Positions 53,701-62,318 are shown, counted from the first letter of the stretch. The stretch: 64,000 nucleotides of DNA from Verrucomicrobiaceae bacterium (GCA_016795465.1 JAEUHK010000031.1:23188-87187), one strand, 5' to 3'. Notes: generated by a model from the sequence alone, not told the origin. A program made the numbers and translations.

Positions 53701-56700
53701 AAATGGAAGGATTCACCTCGGCAGTCATTCCATTACTGGAGTGTGCCGTTACTTCAATGCTGGCTGACTTCATCGAAGCAAAACATGCCGATTGGCTGGA
53801 AAAATGCCCTCAACGTCTTGATGCGCTACGCTTCTTCTCCGCAGTTCATTTGAGCCAGGGGGCTGATCATAAAGACATTCTCCGGCTGCAAAAGCCTATC
53901 GATTACATCCAGACGACAAATGAATGGCTCAAAGGCAGCCAACTCAAGATTTCCACCATTTCGATTCCGAAGGAAACGAAGGAAGCTGGATCCACGCCTG
54001 AAAGTCAAAGAAAACTCGCCAACGAAATAAACTCCAAGCTTCTCAAAGGCTCTGACTTTGCCACACTGGCGCGGACTCACTCGCAAGATAGCCGCGCCGA
54101 GCAGGGCGGGTCATGGGATTGGATGTCTTTCACGGATATACATCCCTGCATAGCCAATGCAGCCATGATGCTCAAAAAAGGTGGCATCAGTGAAGTCATC
54201 GAAATGGAAACCGTATATTGCATTATCACCTGCGAGGACAAGGAGTTCGGCGGCGATGTCTCTGACTTAAACATCATTGATCGTGATCTAGATCTCTGTA
54301 TCACCGCCGCTCACGCTTACCATCAGAAGGGTCATGCGTTGTCGAGAATTGGCGATCAAGCAAATGCCACCAAAGCCTACGAAATGGCAATTAACAAATC
54401 CGCCCTGATTCGTTACCAGTGGTCTCCTTCAAAGGAGGTTGAGAGTGAATGCCTGATGCTTGAGGCGACTTGCCATGAGCATTGCGCCGAAGCAGTAATG
54501 CCTGACTTGGCAAAAGCAGCGGACTCAATGCGTTGCGCTGAGACACTTCTGCAAGATCTGCAGAAGGCAAACCCAAGCGCAGCAAGAGTTTGTTTTCAAA
54601 AGAGGGAATCGTTGCTTCGCCTGAAGCTTGCTGCATCGCTGGACCAAATCGAGGCTTCGCAGGAAGTAATCATCCAAGAGGTTGATCAACATATGCGCAG
54701 TTATGATCTGGAAATCAATACTCTAGCTGCTGAATCAGTGGCTCAAAAAGAAATGAAGTTAGCTAAAGCGCAGTTTGCAGTGGCAGCAGCAATGATTCTT
54801 TCCCAAGTTAGCAAAGTCGACTCGAAGGAAATAATCCGATCATGGCTTGATGATGCTTCGCCGGATTTACTGAGCAGATACAGTGAAACCAGGATTGATG
54901 AAGACGCCGATTTGTTTTTCAGCTGCTCGTTGCTGAAGAGGGCTTATGTCCAACTTGGAATGCAGGAATTTTACACTGGAATACACTCCTTTTTCTACGA
55001 CTACTCTGCTAAGGCCGATAAAACGCCTTCACCTGATCAGGTGAAGGATTGGAGCCAGAAACTCAGCGACGCCGTTTGGTACTTGAACAGAGGCAATGAT
55101 GCAGCCTTTCGCTCGGATATCATCGAAGGTTACGCTTCCGATGAGTTGCAGTTATATAGGCTCCTTGCCATCATTGAGTACGGATATGGCAAACAAGCTG
55201 ATGCACAGGACAGGCTTCGTTATGCAATGAATCGAGGTGAAGTTCACCGACGAAGCATTAATGCCGACCGTCTGAATTTAAACCTACTGCGTGTTTACAT
55301 AGACTGGCTGCGAGTTTGTGATCTGAACAAAAAATTTTATGATCCAGAATTAAGTGCCGTGATGGAGAAGGCTCTATTTCTCGGTCGCACGCTCAAAGGA
55401 CGAGAATTCGCCGAAAATCTCGCTGCTGTTTTTTCCTCCACGCTGTTCACCCGGATGAAGGAGGTTTTTCCCGATCCCGAAAAGACTCTGCCAATTATCT
55501 CACAGGCAACTCAAATCCGTAAGTGGATGGGGACTTCTGGGGACGCGCAAATGAGATGTCGAGATTTTGATGTTAATGAAGCGCGTATTCGGGCAACAAG
55601 GGGCGAAGTGGCTGCCGCCGAGAGTCTATTTCGTTCAGCCATACTGATTACGTCAACAATGAAGCCTGATGAATCATACTCTGCGGAAGACCTAGCCAAA
55701 CACACACTTACCTCGCAAGAGCTGCTTCACTCCCTTCTGGTTGAAAACAAAAGCCCGGATGTGGATTCATCTCTGAGGAACTATGTCATTTTTGCCAATG
55801 ACGCGAAGAGACGCTTTCCTGCGAATGCCGAGATCGCACGGCACTATCAGAACACACTTAACCTGCAGCTCGCAAACCGGGCTCAAAGCCTGCCTCTCAT
55901 GACAATTTCTGAGAATGCGAAGCAACTCACTCAGCAAGCTGCTCCTACACCCAGCGAGAGCGCGGCATCTGGGCCAGCAACAGGTCAAACTGTGCTCACC
56001 AACAATACAGCATCAGTACTCCCAACTGCTGAGGACGAGAAAGTGCCCACAGTAGCTAAGAGCAATTCGATGAGAAGTTCAGACACATTCATGCCAATTC
56101 CCTTGTCTGAAGCGCCTCTTCCTGGCCGCTTGTTGCCGGCTCAGCCTACATCTGGGATTGTGGTTTCAGAACCGCCAGTTGGCGCTTCCAGCCAAAGCGC
56201 AACTCCCACAGCGAGTGACTTGGAAAAAGATGTGAGACGCTTTGTGGAAAACCACCACAAAAACATCTCAGAAGGAAAACTCGCCAGCTTTGCCTCGGAT
56301 TTCGCGGAGACTGTGAAACGCACTCACGCAGGAATAACCAAGATCGAAACCCGTGAAGAAATCCGGTTGGAGCAAGAGAATGAGCTTAAAGCCCAACGGC
56401 AAATGCTTGAAGCAGTCGATCTAAATGCAGGCGTGCCGATCAAAGTGAAGCGCCAAAGTGATGGTCTTGTCGAGGTGACCTATCTGATGATCTTCGAGTA
56501 CCTCCAACGGAAAGGCACTCGGGACGAATGCAAAGTGGCAGGACACCGAAAGGTCAGCAAAGTGTTACAAAAAAGGAACGGACTCTGGCTCATCACGGCT
56601 GAAACGAGCGATGTCTTTGAAGCTTCCTCACTTCAACTCCCCAATGTTATGCCCATCGTCAAGGAACGAGTCTCGTGGAACAAAAACTATGTCCAAAGCC

Positions 56701-56804
56701 CTCACTCGAACCCCCAGGAATATGTGAGCGTCGCAGGCTTGCAGGAGAATGCAATCGTCCTCTGTCCTTACACCAGTAAGTTTTTCAAACTTGCCAAACA
56801 ATAG
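50733..56804 (+). CDS. Nucleotidyl cyclase - Ser/Thr kinase - TM - parvulin-like fusion, 2023 aa
   Basis: Domain order seen. Residues ~10-205 are a class III nucleotidyl cyclase (metal Asp 20 in FTDIIGST; DTGDGFFAVF with Asp 83/86). Residues ~270-555 are a Ser/Thr kinase (glycine loop GEGGFGEAW from 277; Lys 298; HKDIKPAN with Asp 414 and Asn 419; DFG at 439-441), so all catalytic residues are present. A coiled coil follows (~556-672), then a single membrane helix (~678-699). A helical TPR-like stretch then runs to about residue 1830, within which ~1072-1172 resemble a parvulin (PpiC) domain (LLKGSDFATLARTHSQDSRAEQGGSWDW). The last ~195 residues end in an NTF2-like domain (~1829 on). The cyclase and kinase should be cytoplasmic and the C-terminal part outside. 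GC and codon use match the element. Start at 50733; ATG at 50760 is an alternative. Confidence 0.85.
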   Translation: MKRIAHTDSMKVTYTSVFTDIIGSTEIQNQCGPEAYEKRLYRMFDLFKASIPQEAREDAINPRAHDLIRDLVQGRISGDVVQDTGDGFFAVFSSVEAAVTTALTFQWLMSKEDWGGAPLRVRMGLDTGDVTFQPDLAIRERFQPKGPVNYRASRIMDIAEGGQILLSPTTLDAATMRFTPKLSLQDESGKVSDLEIAFQRWGYYRYKGDESQVRKLGPMCLGEVGIVGIAPFNRPTAEKSAKCVPCDEAGSIISFWQPSVGKEVPGRKGWILLKRLGEGGFGEAWLASDNYGTERVYKFCYDEKRVPSYKRELNSFNELKKAHPGIADRVVTVSDYSLHEGVRFVCTEYEKEGNLLQWAWRHHVAESIDEPMPGENDPKLAESLAKVDVKERIRLMAELSRTVEMVNTLIIHKDIKPANVFIRHATEDDAKTAHPILADFGIGILADPEAMKSTGRSFSAFSDLRVDDILSRTGTRIYAPQSEEEKADPKPAWDVYSLGVMLYQMAVGNASKPIGIGWEDDVQDLHLRDVIRRAVQVDPKRRIQTAAELAHLLETLEERREQAANEAVRKKAEEEEQKRLEAEQRKKEAECQAAMAREAAEIARKAERYQEQLQFATQSKAEADRQNQELQLEAAQKLAEMRQREAEAMQTAKDEAERAADTARKAKLVAERHSKVWRLGSAALFVLFIAACFAGFYAWERTRYAEHKEFEAKEAATKAEAARQLTLGERADAEAAWLKLSDLLPKLHRRIQQKQDTTYPAEFEVAFQLIQALASYPEIDLNSFNNDDPRRAEIVEFQADRFTNVLSFLTVAIDKRFTAHEAKLYQTGIAVGATAASRKLFHLRQGSEEVEERHLKTLFMSIVWGMTFGKEIDPTRLGANEFKWLSEGLALTSPIIQKKGHPEFWHRYHALFITIFALHLYHKTFIDEAFIGPPALSEPAVELLTHFKKPLFETALEHHLLANSIKHPAWYKSGRVVHGNGEHGQTSNHEMEGFTSAVIPLLECAVTSMLADFIEAKHADWLEKCPQRLDALRFFSAVHLSQGADHKDILRLQKPIDYIQTTNEWLKGSQLKISTISIPKETKEAGSTPESQRKLANEINSKLLKGSDFATLARTHSQDSRAEQGGSWDWMSFTDIHPCIANAAMMLKKGGISEVIEMETVYCIITCEDKEFGGDVSDLNIIDRDLDLCITAAHAYHQKGHALSRIGDQANATKAYEMAINKSALIRYQWSPSKEVESECLMLEATCHEHCAEAVMPDLAKAADSMRCAETLLQDLQKANPSAARVCFQKRESLLRLKLAASLDQIEASQEVIIQEVDQHMRSYDLEINTLAAESVAQKEMKLAKAQFAVAAAMILSQVSKVDSKEIIRSWLDDASPDLLSRYSETRIDEDADLFFSCSLLKRAYVQLGMQEFYTGIHSFFYDYSAKADKTPSPDQVKDWSQKLSDAVWYLNRGNDAAFRSDIIEGYASDELQLYRLLAIIEYGYGKQADAQDRLRYAMNRGEVHRRSINADRLNLNLLRVYIDWLRVCDLNKKFYDPELSAVMEKALFLGRTLKGREFAENLAAVFSSTLFTRMKEVFPDPEKTLPIISQATQIRKWMGTSGDAQMRCRDFDVNEARIRATRGEVAAAESLFRSAILITSTMKPDESYSAEDLAKHTLTSQELLHSLLVENKSPDVDSSLRNYVIFANDAKRRFPANAEIARHYQNTLNLQLANRAQSLPLMTISENAKQLTQQAAPTPSESAASGPATGQTVLTNNTASVLPTAEDEKVPTVAKSNSMRSSDTFMPIPLSEAPLPGRLLPAQPTSGIVVSEPPVGASSQSATPTASDLEKDVRRFVENHHKNISEGKLASFASDFAETVKRTHAGITKIETREEIRLEQENELKAQRQMLEAVDLNAGVPIKVKRQSDGLVEVTYLMIFEYLQRKGTRDECKVAGHRKVSKVLQKRNGLWLITAETSDVFEASSLQLPNVMPIVKERVSWNKNYVQSPHSNPQEYVSVAGLQENAIVLCPYTSKFFKLAKQ

Positions 56805-56815
56805 CAAATTAACCC

Positions 56816-57085
56816 ATGAAGAACATTCTCCCAGCACTCCTCGCACCCATCATCAGTCTGACTGGCTGCACGCTCGAAGACAGCAGACGCCTCAAGCAAC
56901 AAGACACCAGCGGTATGTCGCGTGAGGCAGCCAAAATGTGGGATGATGGCGTTCAGTTTGGCCCGGTGTCACCGCAGTACCAAGCCCATGCGACGGAGGC
57001 GTCGAAAGCTTTTGAGATTGGAATTCCTCCGGCAACCCTACCACCTGCCAGTCGAAATCCGATGAACGGCCTACAAGTCCGATGA
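56816..57085 (+). CDS. Small lipoprotein
   Basis: 89 residues. Signal peptide with lipobox LTGC (MKNILPALLAPIISLTGCTLED, Cys 18). The mature part is short and polar, with Gly/Pro/Ala in the tail. No fold is recognised. It follows the cyclase-kinase gene by 11 bases and overlaps the next gene by four bases (ATGATG), so it belongs to the same transcript. Confidence 0.65.
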   Translation: MKNILPALLAPIISLTGCTLEDSRRLKQQDTSGMSREAAKMWDDGVQFGPVSPQYQAHATEASKAFEIGIPPATLPPASRNPMNGLQVR

Positions 57086-57114
57086 TGAACCTGATGCACA
57101 TCCACATGAATCCC

Positions 57115-57753
57115 ATGAAAACCAATTGGATCGCCATTTCCTGTCTAGCCGCACTGCTTGGAAGCTGCACCACCATCCCCTCACGTCCGCTTTCACCCGA
57201 GGAACAGTCCTTGGTGGGCATCTGGATGACCAATCAGCGGGTGGACCGTGTGGGGAAGGTGCAGGCGGCGCAGCAGGTGCTGCCGAACCGCCAGTCCCGT
57301 CTGATGGCGCATGTGATGGGGCGCGGTCCGGTGAACGCCAGCAGCCGCTGGGAGGCCGTCAATGGCAGGCTGCATGAGACCGGTTTCCTCGGGCGCGATG
57401 ACTGGTCCACCTACCAGCTCACCAACGGCGGCAACACCCTGATTCTCGATGGCATCAACGGGCGCATCACCTGGGAACGCTACTCCCACAATCCGCATCA
57501 CCCGCTACAGGATGCCTATGCCGCAGCCGAGGGGGCTGGTGCGCCGGGGGCCGGTTCACCTGGCATGCTGGATTTCATGCTGCTAGACATGAAGAATGAT
57601 TTAAAGCGGAACGAGGCCCTGGCCGCAGCCGGTGATGAGAAAGCCCAGGAGTATGTCCGCATCTTCAAGCCCCAGATCGAGTATCACGAACGCACGAAGC
57701 TGGAGAACATGCGGAACTTTCAGGCCTCACGTCGGCGCTACCCCATCGACTGA
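57115..57753 (+). CDS. Lipoprotein, unknown function
   Basis: 212 residues from the ATG at 57115; ATG at 57082 overlaps the previous stop and would add 11 residues before the signal peptide. Lipobox LLGSC (MKTNWIAISCLAALLGSCTTIP). The mature protein has a lipocalin-like strand set (SLVGIWMTNQRVDRVG, SSRWEAVNGRLHETGFLGRDDWSTYQLTNGGNTLILDGINGRITWERY) in the pattern of small calycin-type lipoproteins, then a helical tail. It lies downstream of the cyclase-kinase gene in the same operon. Confidence 0.65.
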   Translation: MKTNWIAISCLAALLGSCTTIPSRPLSPEEQSLVGIWMTNQRVDRVGKVQAAQQVLPNRQSRLMAHVMGRGPVNASSRWEAVNGRLHETGFLGRDDWSTYQLTNGGNTLILDGINGRITWERYSHNPHHPLQDAYAAAEGAGAPGAGSPGMLDFMLLDMKNDLKRNEALAAAGDEKAQEYVRIFKPQIEYHERTKLENMRNFQASRRRYPID

Positions 57754-57834
57754 TGTGGTTACAGTCGAACGCCTGTCTCTGCTTTGCTACAGGCCATGTT
57801 TTTTTTACTCAACTCAGGGGTGGAGACTCCCTCT

Positions 57835-57867
57835 GGAAGGGCAGGAAGCCCCGCTTCCGCCCTTTCC
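57835..57867 (+). terminator. Hairpin, possible terminator
   Basis: GGAAGGGCAGGAAGC (57835-57849) can pair with GCTTCCGCCCTTTCC (57853-57867) with single-base bulges around a 3-base loop. It lies between the lipoprotein gene and the Sel1 gene. There is no T-run after it. It may separate the two transcripts. Confidence 0.4.
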
Positions 57868-57933
57868 TGACACAGGTGTGATCCGGTGAGGTGGCGGTGC
57901 GGTGCTTCGGAACCCACGAACACCACCCACCGC

Positions 57934-59661
57934 ATGAAAACAGCAACACCCTCCTCATCGCAGCCCTCCCGCGTGCTAACGCCGCAGGGCTGGCTCGTCC
58001 TCCTCCTAGCCTTGGCCTTTGCCCTCGCACAGGCTTGTCACCTCCATGCACAAACAGAAGCCGCCCGGCATGATCTCCCGCTTTCCCAAGTCAAAGAGCG
58101 GGCCGAGGTGGGAGACACCGAAATGATCTTCGAACTGGCTCTGCGCACGAATCAGGGCCGTGGGGTGCCTTACAGCCAAAAGGAAACAATTCTGCTGATG
58201 AGTCATGCCGCAGGCAAAGGCCATCTCACGGCCCAGGGCATTTGTGCCATGAATGGATGGGGACGTGAGGTGGATCACGCGCTGGCCTTTCAAACGCTGC
58301 AAAAAGCCATGGAGTCAGGCGACCCCACTGCCACCCGGAATCTCGGGCGCTGCTACATGAGCGGCTGGGGCTGTGAAAAGGATGAGAAGCGCGGCTTTGC
58401 TCTCTACCAGGAAGCCGCAAAGTCCGGCGATCCCGTGGCATTCTTCTTTCTGGGCGATGCGATGCTGCGCGGAACTGGCATCGAGAAAAAACCGGCGGAA
58501 GGTGTCGATCTGCTCGAAAAAGCTGCTGTTGCCGGTCTTTGCCTGGCGATGGAAAAGCTGGCGCAGTGCTATGACGAGGGAACCGGCTGCCTGAAGGATG
58601 TCATCCGCGCCGCCGAACTCTACCAACAGGCCGCCGATGCTGGTCTGCCCACTGCCATGCGAGAACTAGGCCGCCGCTACTACAACACCAACCTCGGCGT
58701 CACCCAGGACATCCCCAAAGCACACGCTCTCTGGCGCAAGGCCGGTGACCTGGGCGATGCACGCTCACTCGACTGGCTGGCAGAGGAATACCGTGACGGC
58801 AAAAACGTGACGAAGGACTTTGCCAAGGCTGAAGCGCTCTGGCATGAAGCCGCCAAGCTGGGACTGCCTGAGAGCCTGCGAGACATCGGCTACGAGTATG
58901 AGATAGGCAAAAACACGCCCGAAGACCTCGCCAAGGCGAACACGCTCTACCTTCAAGCAGGTGAAGCCGGAGATGCCGTCGGCTTTCGATGCCTGGCCCA
59001 CAACACCTGGCATGGCCGAGGCCGGCCCTCGGACAAATCCGAGGCGCTGAAACTCTATTACAAAGCCGGCGGCCTGCGCGATGGCTTTAGCTGGCGTTTT
59101 CTCGGCACCTGCGCCGCCACCGGTGACGGCCGCGAGAAAAGCATCGCCGATGCCGAGCAGTGCTTCCTGATGGCCGGTGAATGCGGCGAGCCAGAGGGCT
59201 ACAATAGCCTCGCTTACTTTCGCTATGAACTCGCCACACCACCTGATCACGCCAAGGCGTGTGAGTTTTACCTTAAGGCAGCCGAGATGGGAAATCTCAA
59301 TGCCATGGGCAACTATGCCGACAAGCTCATGGAAGGCGTCGGCGTGCCCAAGGATGCCGCGAAAGCCGTCGAGTGGTACAGTAAAGCCGCCGGCCAAGGT
59401 CATGTGCCGGCGATTCTGAAACTCAGCCGTTGCTATGCCTCAGGGCGCGGCATTGCCAGGAATCTGGAAAAGGCAGCTCAACTGCTCACCATCACCGACG
59501 AGAACAACATAGCCGAAGCCACCTTTGAACTGGCGAACTGCCACGAACAAGGCCTTGGCGTACCAGCCGACGCCGCCAAAGCCCGCGCCCTCTACGCGAA
59601 AGCTGCCTCTCAAGGCCATGCCGCAGCGAAGGCAAAGCTAGAAGCCTTGGCCGCCCAGTAA
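57934..59661 (+). CDS. Secreted Sel1-repeat protein
   Basis: 575 residues from the ATG at 57934. A signal or anchor segment (TPQGWLVLLLALAFALAQACHLHAQ) is followed by about 13 Sel1-like repeats of ~36 residues, with the pattern A..LG..Y..G.G...D...A...Y..AA..G (e.g. ATRNLGRCYMSGWGCEKDEKRGFALYQEAAKSGD; AMGNYADKLMEGVGVPKDAAKAVEWYSKAAGQGH). Such solenoids are protein-binding scaffolds in signalling or stress responses. It lies beyond a hairpin after the cyclase-kinase operon and may interact with it; that link is inference. Confidence 0.88.
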   Translation: MKTATPSSSQPSRVLTPQGWLVLLLALAFALAQACHLHAQTEAARHDLPLSQVKERAEVGDTEMIFELALRTNQGRGVPYSQKETILLMSHAAGKGHLTAQGICAMNGWGREVDHALAFQTLQKAMESGDPTATRNLGRCYMSGWGCEKDEKRGFALYQEAAKSGDPVAFFFLGDAMLRGTGIEKKPAEGVDLLEKAAVAGLCLAMEKLAQCYDEGTGCLKDVIRAAELYQQAADAGLPTAMRELGRRYYNTNLGVTQDIPKAHALWRKAGDLGDARSLDWLAEEYRDGKNVTKDFAKAEALWHEAAKLGLPESLRDIGYEYEIGKNTPEDLAKANTLYLQAGEAGDAVGFRCLAHNTWHGRGRPSDKSEALKLYYKAGGLRDGFSWRFLGTCAATGDGREKSIADAEQCFLMAGECGEPEGYNSLAYFRYELATPPDHAKACEFYLKAAEMGNLNAMGNYADKLMEGVGVPKDAAKAVEWYSKAAGQGHVPAILKLSRCYASGRGIARNLEKAAQLLTITDENNIAEATFELANCHEQGLGVPADAAKARALYAKAASQGHAAAKAKLEALAAQ

Positions 59662-59779
59662 AACGCCACGCTGAAAACTTGGCACAAATTCACTCAACTC
59701 AGCCACCCAAACTCCCTCTAGCTCAGTGAAAGCAAGCATGACGCGTGCTTCTCCAACTCAGCCCACACCCATCATCACC

Positions 59780-60202
59780 GTGAAAACGATCCGCATCACC
59801 TCCCTCCTCATCGCCGCCGCACTCACAAGCTGCGCTGGCCCCATGCAAAACGGCAGCTACCCTTCCTACAGCTACGCCAATACCGGCAACCGCTACAGCG
59901 ATGGCCCGAGCAGCTACTACTCAACGCCCGCTGACCAGCCTCAAATCAGCCGAACCGACATCGCAACAACGCAGTCCTCCTACACCAACACCGACGGCTC
60001 GACTGCTGATGAGGAAGCCACAGCCGTAGTGTTGGGTGTTGGAGCCGCTCTGCTGTTTGGAGCCCTCTTTGGAGGAGGTGGCTTCAGCAGCGGCTCATCC
60101 GACGATGACACCCAGATGCAAGAAACCTTCGCCCGGCAAAAAGCCAACCGCGCCGCCTACTACAGCGGCCAGCAGGAGCCTTTCCCTGGTGAGGGGAGGT
60201 GA
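59780..60202 (+). CDS. Small glycine-rich lipoprotein
   Basis: 140 residues from a GTG at 59780, which begins a clean lipoprotein signal (KTIRITSLLIAAALTSCAGPMQ) and has the CATCACC leader of its neighbours; an ATG at 59738 in the same frame is an alternative. After the Cys comes a Tyr/Ser/Asn-rich stretch, then a glycine-rich hydrophobic helix (AVVLGVGAALLFGALFGGGGF) and a polar tail. No family. Exported, probably anchored in a membrane. Confidence 0.6.
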   Translation: MKTIRITSLLIAAALTSCAGPMQNGSYPSYSYANTGNRYSDGPSSYYSTPADQPQISRTDIATTQSSYTNTDGSTADEEATAVVLGVGAALLFGALFGGGGFSSGSSDDDTQMQETFARQKANRAAYYSGQQEPFPGEGR

Positions 60203-60402
60203 GTCTGAATTAGCTCCATCACCAGCAACATCGTTGTTCCAATCTGAGGTCCGATCTGCTACAATCATCTGTAAATCGAGCGTGGTTCCTGGGCTACCAA
60301 ACAGGTCAGAACACCCTGAAAACCAGACACATCCGCTCAGGATTTTGTACGCTAGTTACCAGGAGACTTTCTTCTAAAAGAGGTTCTGAATTTCGTTCAG
60401 TG

Positions 60403-60657
60403 TCACCTTTTCCTGGTCTTCCAGCGTTTCTCGACCTCTTCAATCAAGTCGGAGTATGACACCCCCATGCCATCGGCGAGCATCTGGCCGATTAGAATTG
60501 AGATGTTCCTTTTGCCGGCTTCTAAGTTCACAACGCCGGTTCTCCCCACGCCAGACTTCTCCGAGAGCTTTTTCTGCGACATCCCTGTGCGCTCCCTGGC
60601 CTCCTTGAAAACATCTCCAAGGATTTCAGCATAGAGCTCTGAGGGGGACTTTGCCAC
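60403..60657 (-). CDS. XRE-family HTH regulator
   Basis: 84 residues. The lambda-repressor-type helix-turn-helix covers residues ~16-70 (FKEARERTGMSQKKLSEKSGVGRTGVVNLEAGKRNISILIGQMLADGMGVSYSDLIEEVEK). No other domain. It faces the opposite way from its neighbours, and a palindrome at 60693-60708 lies 36 bases before its start, so it may be a repressor of the element and of itself. Confidence 0.9.
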   Translation of the reverse strand: MAKSPSELYAEILGDVFKEARERTGMSQKKLSEKSGVGRTGVVNLEAGKRNISILIGQMLADGMGVSYSDLIEEVEKRWKTRKR

Positions 60658-60692
60658 CCTGCGACATTATGACTTGAAATCGGCACCGGGGA

Positions 60693-60708
60693 TGTCCGTA
60701 TTAGGACA
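60693..60708. promoter_or_regulatory. Candidate XRE operator
   Basis: TGTCC-GTATTA-GGACA, a 5-bp inverted repeat with a 6-base spacer, lies upstream of the XRE gene on its promoter side. It is also upstream of the divergent membrane protein gene at 60924. A single site is weak evidence. Confidence 0.4.
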
Positions 60709-60923
60709 CATGAAGCCCTGGCACTCCGCACCTCGCAAGAAACACAGCTATTTCCTCCGAATCCTGCCAAAAGCTGAATCGACCCCTTTTTTTCTAAAAA
60801 CGGTTTTCGTGATCCTCATGAACTGAACCTCCCGGCAGCAATCCCCCCCCCGCGATTAGCATTAAGCGAATAAACCGCGTTCACAAACCAGCCAAAGCAA
60901 CCATCCACCCGCTATCTCTGCAA

Positions 60924-61742
60924 ATGAGCCTCCCTGAAACAAACAAACCCACGGTTCAAGGCATCAAGACCAAAATCTGGATCACGATGGCATTGGGAGC
61001 GATCTTTTGTGCAGTGCCTTTCGTCGGCTTTATCATGTGGGTTCTATTCATTCCCGTGGTGATCATGACTGGGAGGTGGAGTTATTCCCTGATTGGTTTG
61101 GGTGAGACGAAAAAGGCAATTCTTCATCTAATTGCCACCGTGTTATTCATACCCCTGGCATTCGTAGTCCCCATAATCAGCACTAGCCTCGCAAGCGATT
61201 TAATTTGGCCCTCTGCGACAACGCAGCCTCAGAGTTCTTCTGGATCATCTTCACCTTCATCGCCAACGAAGGATATACAACAGTCCGACCAAGGCTCCAT
61301 AAGTGCAGAAGCAACAAAACGGACGTGGTCGAAATTTGTGATGGTGCTTGGGGCGTTGGGCGACTTCAATAACACAAACACAATGCTCTCTCTTGAGGGT
61401 AAATCCCATCTTTCCGCAACGGGAACATTGGACGTTGCGATTGAATGCTTTGATACCGTAGCGAAAATCAAGACTGAGGGCGCAGATCCAGAGTTGGCAA
61501 TCTTCATGAAAAGCTTCTCGGAGGAAGGCGTGGATGTCTTCGCAAAGATGAAAAACCTTGTGATTTTGGGAGCGAATGTGCAAGGGAACGTTTCTCAAGA
61601 GGATGCAGCATCATATGTGCAAGCCTTGAAGTCTCTGACAGTAAGGATGGCCGTGATGGATCAACAAGTGAACCAGATGCACAGCAAGCTGAATGAAAAG
61701 TATGGAGGAGGATTTGACTCCCCTCCAAAAAAACAGAGCTGA
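60924..61742 (+). CDS. Membrane protein with soluble C-terminal domain
   Basis: 272 residues. Two or three N-terminal membrane segments (IWITMALGAIFCAVPFVGFIMWVLFIPVVIM, then ILHLIATVLFIPLAFVVPIIS) are followed by a Ser/Pro linker (SSSGSSSPSSPTKD) and a helical soluble domain (residues ~125-265). No family. Divergent from the XRE gene, and it shares the intergenic region with it. Confidence 0.6.
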   Translation: MSLPETNKPTVQGIKTKIWITMALGAIFCAVPFVGFIMWVLFIPVVIMTGRWSYSLIGLGETKKAILHLIATVLFIPLAFVVPIISTSLASDLIWPSATTQPQSSSGSSSPSSPTKDIQQSDQGSISAEATKRTWSKFVMVLGALGDFNNTNTMLSLEGKSHLSATGTLDVAIECFDTVAKIKTEGADPELAIFMKSFSEEGVDVFAKMKNLVILGANVQGNVSQEDAASYVQALKSLTVRMAVMDQQVNQMHSKLNEKYGGGFDSPPKKQS

Positions 61743-61831
61743 CCCCTCCCCCTCAGAAGCTCTTCATCGCGGGTATAACAGAATGAAGCCGGAATTCATC
61801 TCCAGCTCATTCAACCCAAACACCCACCCTC

Positions 61832-61990
61832 ATGAAGAAAGCCATCGCCCTCCTCTACCTGATCGTCGCGGTTCAGACATTCCTCATCATCGTCGCCTTC
61901 AAATTTGGCGCTGACTCGATGCGGGCTGCCTTCCGTTATTCGCAGGAGTCCATCCTCGAAATCTGCGATCAGCGTTACGTCCAGAAGTAG
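61832..61990 (+). CDS. Small membrane protein, 52 aa
   Basis: 52 residues with one membrane helix (KKAIALLYLIVAVQTFLIIVAF) and a short charged tail (MRAAFRYSQESILEICDQRYVQK). The leader CACCCACCCTC before the ATG is the same kind as on the neighbouring genes, which supports the call. No family. Confidence 0.6.
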   Translation: MKKAIALLYLIVAVQTFLIIVAFKFGADSMRAAFRYSQESILEICDQRYVQK

Positions 61991-62016
61991 CGGCAACCCA
62001 CGAGCAAGATCACATC

Positions 62017-62232
62017 ATGTCTCGTCCACGCCACTACTCACCGACGATCTCGCGGTTCCTTGTCTCCGTCCTGTATCACGAATCAAAGCATCAGAACATC
62101 CCCATGACCAAACTAACGGATAAACTGCTGCTTACTGCCCTTCGTGGTTCCCCAGGATGGATCAAGGCCACCACACCGAGACTCGCCGACGAAAACACCC
62201 CTGACAATCCTGCGCTGTCCAAAGCAGCCTAG
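62017..62232 (+). CDS. Small basic protein
   Basis: 71 residues from the ATG at 62017; an internal ATG at 62104 would give 42 residues (MTKLTDKLLLTALRGSPGWIKA). Basic N-terminal part, acidic-Pro tail. The ATCACATC leader favours 62017. It ends just before a terminator. No family. Confidence 0.45.
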   Translation: MSRPRHYSPTISRFLVSVLYHESKHQNIPMTKLTDKLLLTALRGSPGWIKATTPRLADENTPDNPALSKAA

Positions 62233-62257
62233 AACCAGCTCCCAAACCACACGCGCA

Positions 62258-62285
62258 AGCCAGGCCATCACGGTCTGGCTTTTTT
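62258..62285 (+). terminator. Rho-independent terminator
   Basis: AGCCAGGCC (62258-62266) pairs with GGTCTGGCT (62272-62280, one G-U pair), followed directly by TTTTT. It follows the small basic protein gene and precedes the nuclease-partner gene. Confidence 0.85.
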
Positions 62286-62318
62286 CGTGTCCACATCCCA
62301 CCACCAGCACACAACACC

